Source: an uncultured Bdellovibrio sp. (GTDB taxonomy: Bacteria; Bdellovibrionota; Bdellovibrionia; Bdellovibrionales; Bdellovibrionaceae). Taken from it: a stretch of DNA of 30,823 nucleotides. The stretch lies in assembly GCF_946478835.1 (NCBI RefSeq), contig NZ_CAMLDV010000025.1, positions 1-30,823 on the forward strand, given 5' to 3'. This document shows, piece after piece, positions 6,826 to 13,952 of this stretch (positions are counted from its first letter, which is position 1; each line of letters starts with the position of its first letter). Under the pieces are notes generated by a model, which was not told the origin of the DNA, searched no databases, and worked only from the letters and a program-made list of their open reading frames with translations. Position numbers and translations under genes: made by a program.

Positions 6826-7775
6826 CGGAGAATCCGCAAATCATTGCGCAGAGTCCGCGCTTCCAAGAGGTGTTGAGTGTGGCTCGTCGAGTCGCCGCAA
6901 GCTCTGCCAATGTGCTTATCACAGGAGAAAGTGGAACAGGCAAGGAAGTCGTCGCGCGCATGATTCACGATTTGAGCGCGCGAAACCGCGAGACGTTTGT
7001 GCCCATCAACTGCTCCGCGATTCCCGATCAGCTTTTGGAGTCGGAACTTTTTGGATATGCCAAAGGAGCGTTCACGGGAGCGACGCTGGCAAAGCCCGGT
7101 CTTTTTGAAGAAGCCAACGGCGGTACTTTGTTTTTAGATGAAGTCGGAGATTTGGATTTGCATTTGCAAGCCAAGCTTTTACGTGTGCTTCAAGAAAAGA
7201 AAGTTAAAAGAGTCGGAGAAAATCACTATCGTTCCTTGAATATTCGCATTCTGGCAGCAACTCATAATGATCTTAGCGAAGACGTGCAACATAAAAAGTT
7301 TCGCGAAGATCTTTATTTTCGTCTGAATGTAATTCCCATAGAAATTCCGCCCTTGCGGGATCGAGCGGAAGATATTTTGCCTTTGGCCAAATATTTTCTA
7401 AAAAAATATTCTTTGAAACATCATTCGGCGGAAAAATGTTTTACCGCAGATGTCAGTTCTTACCTCTTGTCTCATTCCTGGTGGGGAAACGTGCGGGAGC
7501 TTGAAAACACTATAGAGCGTGCGGTGGTTTTAAGTTCGCATTCTGAAATTTCTGTCAAAGATTTGGAAAGTGGACAACGGCGCAATCCTTCTTTCGAAAA
7601 TGCCTTTGATCGACTTTGCCAAAAAGACGGCCGGTTGGTGACTCTTGAGGAGCTGAGCCGTCAATATATTGAATATGCTCTTCAATTCAATAAAGGCGCA
7701 CGCGAAAAGACGGCCCGTGATTTAGGAATAGATCGAAAAACTTTATATCGCAAAACGCATCACCGTCTTCAGTGA
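6822..7775 (+). CDS. Sigma-54-dependent activator lacking an N-terminal sensor domain
   Basis: The 317-residue protein is a bacterial enhancer-binding protein: an AAA+ domain with Walker A GESGTGKE (residues 35-42), the sigma-54-contacting GAFTGA loop (82-87), Walker B TLFLDE (102-107), the FREDLYFRL and [10 protein letters not shown] motifs, and a C-terminal Fis-type helix-turn-helix (about 290-316, ending [12 protein letters not shown]). It begins only about 10 residues before the AAA+ domain, so there is no receiver, GAF or PAS domain to control it, as in PspF. I chose GTG 6822 because GGAGG at 6808-6812 lies ideally placed, and the codon overlaps the DJ-1 stop. ATG 6807 would itself lie on that ribosome site. 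Targets are unknown; I found no convincing -24/-12 promoter nearby. Confidence 0.9.
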   Translation: MTENPQIIAQSPRFQEVLSVARRVAASSANVLITGESGTGKEVVARMIHDLSARNRETFVPINCSAIPDQLLESELFGYAKGAFTGATLAKPGLFEEANGGTLFLDEVGDLDLHLQAKLLRVLQEKKVKRVGENHYRSLNIRILAATHNDLSEDVQHKKFREDLYFRLNVIPIEIPPLRDRAEDILPLAKYFLKKYSLKHHSAEKCFTADVSSYLLSHSWWGNVRELENTIERAVVLSSHSEISVKDLESGQRRNPSFENAFDRLCQKDGRLVTLEELSRQYIEYALQFNKGAREKTARDLGIDRKTLYRKTHHRLQ

Positions 7776-8317
7776 AGCGGTGACGAACCTGTTGTGGGGG
7801 ATTCTTGTTCAGCAGTTTTGGTATGGCGCCAGGCTTTTTCTGCGCGTTCAGCTCTGCGGGTTTCACGGCGCGAACGGCGGAGTTCTCTTTCGCGCACAAA
7901 ATCCATGACAAGAGCGGACATCGCTGTTTCTAAGGAAGAGGGCGGTGTTGCTTCATGGCGACGATGGTGAGGTGCTGTGTGATTATGATGGGGATGACGA
8001 GCGCCGGGCCACGCGCGCAAGAAGACAATAGCAAAAGTAATAACTGCAATGGCGATAAGGCCAATACCAGCGCTTAGCGTGGCGGTCCAAGTGACGGCGC
8101 CGGTGCGATCGTATTGAGTTGTTCCATTAAGCAGAGCAATAAAAAATCCACCGCAGAAAAGAATGACAGCGCAAAGTCCTGCCAAAGTCAGCGAAACTAC
8201 TTTGCGACTTTTGCGGCTGACTTCATCAAAAACTTCTTCGGCGGTTTCACGCAGGCTACGAGCTTTGGCATTCAGACGACCGACAACAAACGAGACAATC
8301 ATGGCTATCCATTGCAT
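7769..8317 (-). CDS. YqjE/holin-X-like small inner-membrane protein
   Basis: The 182-residue protein has an amphipathic N-terminal region, two transmembrane helices (about residues 38-62, VVSLTLAGLCAVILFCGGFF, and 78-99), and a His- and Arg-rich cytosolic tail (HPHHNHTAPHHRRHE, then ERELRRSRRETRRAERAE). The two-helix layout and its position downstream of a DUF883 gene resemble YqjE of E. coli, a member of the phage-holin-superfamily PF07332 found in the yqjDEK stress operon. The name holin is historical and lysis is not implied. The start is ATG 8317 with AGGAG 7 bases upstream. Its stop overlaps the end of the sigma-54 activator gene by 7 bases, tail to tail. The long charged tail is unusual and could bind nucleic acid, ribosomes or metal; that is speculation. 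Confidence 0.65.
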   Translation of the reverse strand: MQWIAMIVSFVVGRLNAKARSLRETAEEVFDEVSRKSRKVVSLTLAGLCAVILFCGGFFIALLNGTTQYDRTGAVTWTATLSAGIGLIAIAVITFAIVFLRAWPGARHPHHNHTAPHHRRHEATPPSSLETAMSALVMDFVRERELRRSRRETRRAERAEKAWRHTKTAEQESPTTGSSPLH

Positions 8318-8338
8318 AGAAAAACTCCTAAGCTGAAG

Positions 8339-8361
8339 GGGAGGGCTTTGCAGCACCTCCC
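8339..8361 (-). other. Intercistronic hairpin with GNRA-type loop between the YqjD- and YqjE-like genes
   Basis: In the minus-strand transcript, GGGAGG(U)GCU pairs with AGCCCUCCC across a GCAA tetraloop: nine base pairs with one bulged U. It lies between the DUF883 stop and the ribosome site of the YqjE-like gene. The minus side lacks a T-run, so it is not a normal terminator there; on the plus side it is followed by GGTTTTTGTTTTTATT and could stop antisense transcripts arriving from the sigma-54 activator gene. Confidence 0.55.
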
Positions 8362-8372
8362 GGTTTTTGTTT

Positions 8373-8615
8373 TTATTGGTTGCGACGGATTAACATGCCA
8401 GCAACAAAGCCGACAGTGGCCGCTCCAAGAATTGTGTAATAAGGATGAGCTTTTACAAAATCTTCGGATACATCCATAGCTTCACGCTCTTTGTCCTGAA
8501 CAGCATGGTAGCGATCTTCCCAACCGCTGCTTTGAAGTTCCTGCTTCACGCCTTTTTTAACGTTCTCTTTGATATTGCCAATGCTGTTTTTGAAATCGTT
8601 GGGTGTCGTTTCCAT
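8373..8615 (-). CDS. DUF883 (YqjD/ElaB-like) ribosome-associated membrane protein
   Basis: The 80-residue protein has a charged, helical N-terminal body (NDFKNSIGNIKENVKKGVKQEL) and a C-terminal hydrophobic helix with GAATVGFVAGMLIRRNQ, the classic DUF883 tail with GxxxG spacing and terminal arginines. E. coli YqjD, ElaB and YgaM are tail-anchored inner-membrane proteins that bind ribosomes in stationary phase. The start is ATG 8615 with AGGAG 5 bases upstream; a GTG two codons earlier overlaps that site. It precedes the YqjE-like gene with a 55-base gap holding a stable hairpin. The two likely form one stress-induced operon by analogy with yqjDEK. Confidence 0.82.
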   Translation of the reverse strand: METTPNDFKNSIGNIKENVKKGVKQELQSSGWEDRYHAVQDKEREAMDVSEDFVKAHPYYTILGAATVGFVAGMLIRRNQ

Positions 8616-8753
8616 GTTCACTCCTTTTTGTGGTTGTTGGTAAGCACTGAATAGAAGAGAGCAGGAAAGATGCCAGGCCTTTCGCGATCACAGCGGCAGC
8701 GGACGAAGTCCAGAGGGAAATCTGCCCTTTTCGCTCTGGGACACTTGCCCCAT

Positions 8754-8782
8754 TTGACCACGACTTGGTGCTGGGCTAGGAT
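8754..8782 (+). promoter_or_regulatory. Candidate sigma-70 promoter of kefF-kefC
   Basis: TTGACC (8754-8759) and TAGGAT (8777-8782) are 17 bases apart. The -10 lies only 5 bases before the kefF ATG, so the transcript would start at or next to the start codon (leaderless). The same bases also contain AGGA, a possible ribosome site for a longer transcript. Confidence 0.5.
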
Positions 8783-8787
8783 GAGCC

Positions 8788-9312
8788 ATGAAAAAAGCTT
8801 TGGTACTTTTTGCGCATCCGTTTTCAAAAAAATCCCGAGTCAATCGCACGATCATGGATTCTCTGCGGGGTCTTGATAACGTGCATGTGCATGATCTCTA
8901 CGAAGAGTATCCGTACTTTCATATCAAAGTCGACCGTGAACAAGAACTGCTCATGGAACATGATCTTGTGGTGTGGCAGCATCCGTTTTATTGGTTCAGT
9001 ATGCCGCCGTTACTTAAACTGTGGTGCGACGAAGTTTTGCGCCGGGATTTCGCTTATGGTCCGGATGGTTCTCGTTTGCAGGGGAAAGATTTTCTTTTGT
9101 CTTTGACGACCGGAGGCTTGGCTGATCCGGGCAATTCACAATTAAACATTGAACCCTTTCTTGCACCTTATCAGCAAACCGTCAAAGTGTGCGGCATGAA
9201 TTGGCAAACGCCTCTGGTAATGCATTCGACGGGGAAAGCGACTCACGAAGAAGTTCTTATGCATGCCGAAAAAGTTCGACAAACCTTATTGATGTACTGT
9301 GGGTGTCCTTAA
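8788..9312 (+). CDS. kefF: KefF/KefG-type flavodoxin-fold NAD(P)H oxidoreductase
   Basis: The 174-residue protein has the flavodoxin-like fold of the NQO/KefF/KefG family: KKALVLFAHPFSKKSRVN for the FMN phosphate region and VVWQHPFYWFSMPPLLKLWCDEVL for the central motif, then a FLLSLTTGG strand. In E. coli KefF and KefG are ancillary quinone oxidoreductases that bind and activate KefC and KefB. Length fits (KefF is 176 residues). The next gene is a kefC homologue whose ATG overlaps the stop of this gene by one base (TAATG), which confirms the functional pairing. A promoter candidate ends 5 bases upstream. KefF versus KefG cannot be separated by eye, so the symbol is by role. Confidence 0.85.
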   Translation: MKKALVLFAHPFSKKSRVNRTIMDSLRGLDNVHVHDLYEEYPYFHIKVDREQELLMEHDLVVWQHPFYWFSMPPLLKLWCDEVLRRDFAYGPDGSRLQGKDFLLSLTTGGLADPGNSQLNIEPFLAPYQQTVKVCGMNWQTPLVMHSTGKATHEEVLMHAEKVRQTLLMYCGCP

Positions 9313-11129
9313 TGGAAGCAAGCGGGCTTTATTATATTCTGATTTTTCTTGTGGCCGCTTTGATTTGCGTGCCGATCTGCAAGCGTCTCGGTTTTGGTTC
9401 CGTTCTGGGTTATCTCTTGGCCGGACTTATCATCGGTCCTTTTGGCTTGGGACTCATCAAGCGAGTCGAAGACATCATGCACCTTTCCGAATTTGGTGTC
9501 GTGCTTTTGATGTTCATTATCGGTCTGGAGTTGGAACCTAAAAAACTTTGGGAGATGCGCATTTCAATTTTTGGACTGGGCGGATTGCAGGTTTTAGTAG
9601 GCAGTGTGGTGATTGCTTTTGGAGCTTACCTTCTTTTTCCACTTTCCGCTTCGGCATCAGCTTTGATTGGAATGGCCTTCGCACTTTCGTCAACGGCCAT
9701 TGGCTTGCAGCTTTTAGGCGAGCGCCGTTTGATGGCGACAACGTCCGGAAGATCTGCTTTTTCTATTTTGCTTTTCCAAGACATCGCGGTCATCCCGATG
9801 ATCGCGATCCTGCCTTTGATGGTGACGACAGCGAAAATTACCGAAACTCAAGAGGGCAGTCCGCTATTGGGAGTTTTGCGTGTCATCGGTGTTTTGCTTT
9901 TAATGGTTATCGGAGGCCGACTTTTATTGCGCCCTCTTTTGCGCTGGATTGCGGCTCAACACCTGCGTGAAATTTTCACGGCCTTTGCATTATTCTTGGT
10001 TGTCGGCATGTCGTTCGTGATGCAGCAACTGGGAGTTTCCATGGCCTTAGGAGCCTTTATGGCAGGTGTCCTCTTAGCTGACAGTGAATATCGCCACGCT
10101 CTAGAGACAGACATCGAACCTTTTAAAGGTCTGCTGATGGGATTGTTTTTTATCTCCGTCGGTATGTCCGTGAATCTTTATAAAGTTTTGCAAAGCCCGG
10201 GAATTTTCATCGGTTTGGTACTTTTGGTGTTTGTTGTAAAAACAATCATTCATGCCCTCCTCGGAATGGCTTTTAAAATCCCATCGAAACAGCTTCCTTT
10301 TTTTGCACTTCTTCTTTCACAAGTCGGGGAGTTTGCCTTCGTCTTATTGGGAGCTGCGCAAGGATTTAAAATCCTGGATGTGGATTTGGTGGGAACTTTG
10401 GTGGCTATCGTCGCTTTGTCCATGTTGATGACACCTTTAGTGGTGCTTTTCTATGATAAAATTTTGCTGCAGTTTCTTGAAAGAAAAGAAGACATGGAAG
10501 ACGACAAGATTGAAAACGAAAACAATCCCGTGATCATCGCGGGCTTCGGTCGTTTTGGTCAGATCATCGGTCGCCTGCTTTATGCCAATCGTATTAAAGC
10601 CACAGTTCTTGACCATGAACCCAGTCAAATTGAAATGCTTCGCCGCTTTGGTTTTAAAGTTTATTATGGTGATGCGACGAGAATGGACTTGTTAGAGTCT
10701 GCGGGCGCTCATCAAGCGCAAATTTTAATTGTCGCCATTGATAATGTGGAAGACAGCCTCAAGCTCGTGGATCTGGCTAAAGAAACATTTCCGCATCTAA
10801 AAATTTATGCTCGTGCCCGCAACGTCAATCATATGTATTTGTTGATGGATCGGAAGGTCGAGGTGATCGAGCGTGAAACATTTGAGTCTTCCTTGCGTAT
10901 GGGTTCTTCCGTCTTGCGTGCTTTAGGGTGGCCTGCCTACCAAAGCGTTGTGGCTGCGAATATCTTTCGCGATCACAACCTGGAAATGATTAAGGACCTG
11001 CACCAAAGAAGAGACAATCCGGACGAAATGATCGCGAAAACAAAACAGGCCCGCGATGATCTTGAAAAAATGTTCCAAAAAGAAAATCATTATCTAGAAC
11101 TTGCAGATCAAACTTGGGGCGGCGATTGA
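9312..11129 (+). CDS. kefC: Glutathione-regulated potassium-efflux antiporter, KefB/KefC family
   Basis: The 605-residue protein (E. coli KefC is 620) has an N-terminal CPA2-type membrane domain of about 12 helices, including LGYLLAGLIIGPFGLG, MFIIGLELEPKKLW and a glutamine-containing FQDIAVIP helix, then a regulatory RCK/TrkA-N domain beginning NPVIIAGFGRFGQIIGRLL with the dinucleotide-binding GxGxxG, and KVYYGDATRMDLL and HLKIYARARN as in KefC. Such systems let potassium out in exchange for protons, acidifying the cytoplasm to protect it when glutathione adducts of electrophiles form. The start is set by the one-base overlap with kefF; the frame is open further upstream but lies inside kefF. 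It overlaps the exported Ppx-like gene by one base. Confidence 0.92.
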   Translation: MEASGLYYILIFLVAALICVPICKRLGFGSVLGYLLAGLIIGPFGLGLIKRVEDIMHLSEFGVVLLMFIIGLELEPKKLWEMRISIFGLGGLQVLVGSVVIAFGAYLLFPLSASASALIGMAFALSSTAIGLQLLGERRLMATTSGRSAFSILLFQDIAVIPMIAILPLMVTTAKITETQEGSPLLGVLRVIGVLLLMVIGGRLLLRPLLRWIAAQHLREIFTAFALFLVVGMSFVMQQLGVSMALGAFMAGVLLADSEYRHALETDIEPFKGLLMGLFFISVGMSVNLYKVLQSPGIFIGLVLLVFVVKTIIHALLGMAFKIPSKQLPFFALLLSQVGEFAFVLLGAAQGFKILDVDLVGTLVAIVALSMLMTPLVVLFYDKILLQFLERKEDMEDDKIENENNPVIIAGFGRFGQIIGRLLYANRIKATVLDHEPSQIEMLRRFGFKVYYGDATRMDLLESAGAHQAQILIVAIDNVEDSLKLVDLAKETFPHLKIYARARNVNHMYLLMDRKVEVIERETFESSLRMGSSVLRALGWPAYQSVVAANIFRDHNLEMIKDLHQRRDNPDEMIAKTKQARDDLEKMFQKENHYLELADQTWGGD

Positions 11130-12133
11130 TGATGAGATATGTTTTAATACTGGGCGCATTTGTTTTTTTGGGAGACATCAGCTTTGCCGGTAACTGCCGG
11201 GAAAAACAAGGTGCTTTGGATTTTGGATCCGGAACAACGAAAGCTTTTGCGGCTCTTGTCGATGTCTGTAAAAAACAAATTATTGAAGTGATCTACGAAG
11301 AGCGTCTTCCTATTGCTCTGAATGAGGCTTTAGAAAAATCTCCGGACAATGAAATTCCAGTGCCTGTTATTAGCGAAGCTCTGCCTCGTTATCAGGGCCT
11401 CGTCAAAAAAATGAAAGAACTGGAAGTAGGGAAGATCTATGCGGTGGCAACCTCTGTCTTTAGAGTGGCTAAAAACGGCAAAGATATCGCCCAAAAAATT
11501 TCTAGGGAGCTTAAGATTCCCGTGAATATTATTTCCCAAGAGCGGGAAGCCGAGTTGGGTTTTTGGTCGGCTCTGGCACAAAAGAAAGTTTCTGCGGATG
11601 ACTCCATTGTGGTTTGGGATATTGGCGGAGGCTCCATGCAGATGTATTCCCGAGAGCATGGAAAAGTGCATATTTATCAGGGAAATCTTGCTTCGGTGAC
11701 TTTCAAAAATAAAATTCTTGAGGTTCTGCAGTTTAAAAACCCCAAAGAGGTCTCTTCGCCCAATCCTATCGGTCGGCAGCGAGAAGCCGCTTTGCAGTTG
11801 GCTAAAAATCATGCGTATTTAAATGTTCCTGCGTTCTTTAAAGAAAAAGCACCTCATGCACGCTGGATTGGTGTGGGAGGCGTTCTTTCGATGTCTGTCC
11901 AAAAGCAAACGAAGAAAAATTCTTCGGAATTTGCGCAAGGTGAGCTTGATGAAGCTTTGAAACAACGGGTCTTTTTGCAAGATTCGCAAATTGAAAGTGA
12001 TTACCGAGTTTCTGATATTTCAAATCTCGCCTTGGTTTTGGGATATATGCAGGCACTAAAAATCCCCAAAGTTGAAACAGTCCAAGCGTCACTTGGACAA
12101 GGGCTGATTTACTCGGCTCTTCACGCCAAATAA
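11129..12133 (+). CDS. Exported Ppx/GppA-family (ASKHA) phosphatase-like protein
   Basis: The 334-residue protein carries an apparent signal peptide (MMRYVLILGAFVFLGDISFAG) ahead of a Ppx/GppA domain. Seen: ALDFGSGTTKAF (phosphate-binding loop 1, about residue 31), AVATSVFRVAKNG in the place of the ATSALRxAxN motif, IISQEREAELGF in the place of the GxEEAxLxF motif, VVWDIGGGSMQM (loop 2, about 163-174), and WIGVGGVLSMS late in the protein. Family members hydrolyse polyphosphate or pppGpp in the cytoplasm, so an exported form is unusual. It is shorter than Ppx (over 500 residues) because only the two ASKHA lobes are present. ATG 11129 overlaps the kefC stop by one base (TGATG); ATG 11132 is equally possible. 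Substrate in the periplasm is unknown. Confidence 0.78.
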   Translation: MMRYVLILGAFVFLGDISFAGNCREKQGALDFGSGTTKAFAALVDVCKKQIIEVIYEERLPIALNEALEKSPDNEIPVPVISEALPRYQGLVKKMKELEVGKIYAVATSVFRVAKNGKDIAQKISRELKIPVNIISQEREAELGFWSALAQKKVSADDSIVVWDIGGGSMQMYSREHGKVHIYQGNLASVTFKNKILEVLQFKNPKEVSSPNPIGRQREAALQLAKNHAYLNVPAFFKEKAPHARWIGVGGVLSMSVQKQTKKNSSEFAQGELDEALKQRVFLQDSQIESDYRVSDISNLALVLGYMQALKIPKVETVQASLGQGLIYSALHAK

Positions 12134-12134
12134 T

Positions 12135-13265
12135 TTAAGCGTTTAAAATCGCCGCCGCAGGGGACTGTGTCGGCATGTCTTTATCGGTCAAGACGATGAC
12201 CTCGCCACCGTGACGGATCACCTCACACGCGATATCGTCTAAAATATCATCGTCTTTAGAGTCTATCTGTTTTTCGTGAAAGGTAATCTGACTGCTTCGG
12301 CGATGCAAGTGCCCCCAAATCTCGCTGTTGTTGCGAAGGAATAATGTTTTTACTTTGCCGTTCAGGGCCGCCCGTGAAATTTTGATCAGATCATCGATGA
12401 CTTTTTTCTGACGGGCCAACTCTTCCATCTCCATGGTCGAAAGGTTTTTATGCTTAGTCATATTGTTTTGGATGTGCAAATTCGCCTGATGAATCAAGGC
12501 CTCCATGCGAGGCATGCCTTTGCTTGGATCGATTTTACAAAGAACCGGAGCTGGGTGTGTGCATACTTCTTTGTAGGCGGTAAAAAACGTTTCATTGGTA
12601 AAAACAAAAAGAGGCAGTGTTTTATATCCCTGTTCTTTGCTGATCTTGGCTTCAATCCAGCGCAAGAAAAGTTTCGCACCGGATTTTTTCTTAAACTGCG
12701 TATCTTGGGAACCACGTCCGCGCAGATGGGATTTTAAGTGGGGAATTTGCGCGGTCTCGGACTCATCGTGGTGTTTCCAGTGAATGCTATTGCTGTGCTG
12801 TCCCTGGTGAAACAAGAAAGTGTGCACTTCCGTACCCGTTCCGCCATCGCAGTTTAAAAGCAAAGCTTCTTCTGCAGAGAGAACAAGCGCATGATAGGTG
12901 TGATCTCCCTGCAAATCTTCAAGCAGAGGTTTGAGATGAAAAGTTTCCGCCACCACGACTTTGGAAGGCATTTCATGATTCGCAATGAAATAGCCGTTCC
13001 AATGTTTGTTAACAAAGATCGCAAGACCTTGCTCCCGGGACGACAGCGGCTCTGCGGGATTAAATTTATAAAGCGTTTGCAAAAGATTTTCACGCAGCTC
13101 TTCGCGGGGGTCGAAAGAGAGAAGGTAAGTCGCTCTGCGCACGAGGGCTTCGTATTCAAGTTGAAGAGTTTTTTCTGGCATGCCGGGAATGTATATCGAA
13201 ATGCACGGCCCATCCTGGACAGAGGTGAGACGTAAGAGATCATCATGAGTCAGCTTTTCAATCAT
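12135..13265 (-). CDS. Bacterial archaeo-eukaryotic release-factor-like protein (baeRF type)
   Basis: The 376-residue protein resembles the baeRF families, bacterial relatives of the eRF1/Pelota middle and C-terminal domains. The visible support is the early GPCISIYIPG strand, the central HALVLSAEEALLLNCDG strand pair typical of the eRF1 domain 2-like fold, and the ending GGEVIVLTDKDMPTQSPAAAIL, close to the terminal G-G-x-V-x-V...MP...AAIxRY pattern of these families. I see no GGQ tripeptide, so classical peptide release is not predicted; these proteins have been proposed to act on ribosomes or tRNA. ATG 13265 follows GGAGG with 5 bases spacing. It ends 1 base from the exported Ppx-like gene, tail to tail, and is divergent from another release-factor-like gene 145 bases away. 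Confidence 0.65.
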   Translation of the reverse strand: MIEKLTHDDLLRLTSVQDGPCISIYIPGMPEKTLQLEYEALVRRATYLLSFDPREELRENLLQTLYKFNPAEPLSSREQGLAIFVNKHWNGYFIANHEMPSKVVVAETFHLKPLLEDLQGDHTYHALVLSAEEALLLNCDGGTGTEVHTFLFHQGQHSNSIHWKHHDESETAQIPHLKSHLRGRGSQDTQFKKKSGAKLFLRWIEAKISKEQGYKTLPLFVFTNETFFTAYKEVCTHPAPVLCKIDPSKGMPRMEALIHQANLHIQNNMTKHKNLSTMEMEELARQKKVIDDLIKISRAALNGKVKTLFLRNNSEIWGHLHRRSSQITFHEKQIDSKDDDILDDIACEVIRHGGEVIVLTDKDMPTQSPAAAILNA

Positions 13266-13297
13266 AGTTTCCTCCGTACACTCAGCTCAGTTTTTTC

Positions 13298-13326
13298 ATG
13301 ATCTCGCGAAGAACGTTGAAACTCAA
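13298..13326 (-). promoter_or_regulatory. Candidate promoter of the baeRF gene
   Basis: On the minus strand TTGAGT (complement of 13321-13326) and GATCAT (complement of 13298-13303) are 17 bases apart, upstream of the GGAGG and ATG at 13265. The -10 is a poor match, so support is modest. Confidence 0.35.
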
Positions 13327-13360
13327 AACGTCATTTAACAGTCCAGTGTGAGGGGTCATC

Positions 13361-13389
13361 TTGAGAGAATTGGCAGAGCTTCGTATCAT
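13361..13389 (+). promoter_or_regulatory. Sigma-70 promoter of the host-attachment-like gene
   Basis: TTGAGA (13361-13366) and TATCAT (13384-13389), each one base from consensus, have the optimal 17-base spacer. The start of transcription would fall a few bases before GAGG (13401-13404) and the ATG at 13411. Confidence 0.6.
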
Positions 13390-13410
13390 AGAAGAAAAGC
13401 GAGGATGAAC

Positions 13411-13863
13411 ATGAAAACCTGGATAGTTGTAGCATGCAGAACCGAGGCAAAAGTGTTTGAATACGCAAATAAACAGAGCAGTGATGTGGAATTCGTCACT
13501 AAACTGGAAAACCCACGAGGTCGTTTGAAGGCTCAGGAAATCAATGCAGATAAGCCCGGAGTTTTTTCAAGCGTTATGTCCCATGGAACTCGCCTTGTGG
13601 GACCTCAATCACCGACGGAACGAGTGGCGCAGGAGTTCGCCAAAAAGATATCGGACTTTTTGGAGATTTCTCGACAGCAGGGCGCTTTTGATGACTTGGT
13701 CCTTTTTGCCGACCCCCATTTTTTAGGTCGGTTGAGAAGTGCATTTACTAAAAAACTCCGCCAATGCGTGTCTAAAGAGATCACCAAAGACCTTGGAGCC
13801 GTGACAACGGAAGAGATTAGAATCCGTTTATGGCCGGAACCATCGGCTTCAGCTCCTCTGTAG
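13411..13863 (+). CDS. Host-attachment-family protein (eRF1 domain 2-like)
   Basis: The 150-residue protein has the layout of the family annotated as protein required for attachment to host cells (PF10116): an opening strand TWIVVACRTEAKVFEY, a polar stretch with ENPRGRLKAQEINADKPG, then HGTRL, a helix with VAQEFAKKISDFLE, and the strand DDLVLFADPHFLGRLRSAF, ending TEEIRIRLWP. Despite the name, the fold belongs with the release-factor-like domain 2, and members without GGQ are common. No signal peptide is present, so a direct role in attachment is unlikely. ATG 13411 has GAGG 6 bases upstream; ATG 13405 overlaps that site. A good promoter lies directly upstream. It is divergent from the baeRF gene, suggesting joint control. 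Confidence 0.78.
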   Translation: MKTWIVVACRTEAKVFEYANKQSSDVEFVTKLENPRGRLKAQEINADKPGVFSSVMSHGTRLVGPQSPTERVAQEFAKKISDFLEISRQQGAFDDLVLFADPHFLGRLRSAFTKKLRQCVSKEITKDLGAVTTEEIRIRLWPEPSASAPL

Positions 13864-13910
13864 GATTGAAGTGCGCATGACGCAAGCATACTTTTTAGTA
13901 TGTTAAAAAT

Positions 13911-13931
13911 CTTTGTTTTGAAAATTCAAAG
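13911..13931. promoter_or_regulatory. Inverted repeat upstream of the TolC/RND genes, possible operator
   Basis: CTTTG at 13911-13915 and CAAAG at 13927-13931 are inverted arms, and inside them TTGAA/TTCAA arms are split by two As. A further small hairpin, CATACT-TTTT-AGTATG (13887-13902), lies just before. The 89-base gap holds nothing else I can name; a clear -35/-10 pair is not visible. No regulator gene is adjacent. Confidence 0.3.
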
Positions 13932-13952
13932 ACCTTGGTAAGAATGTTGATC

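Noticed and set aside
13887..13902. Small hairpin CATACT-TTTT-AGTATG after the host-attachment-like gene as a terminator
   Set aside because: The stem is six weak pairs and the following bases (TTAAAAATC) do not form a T-run.
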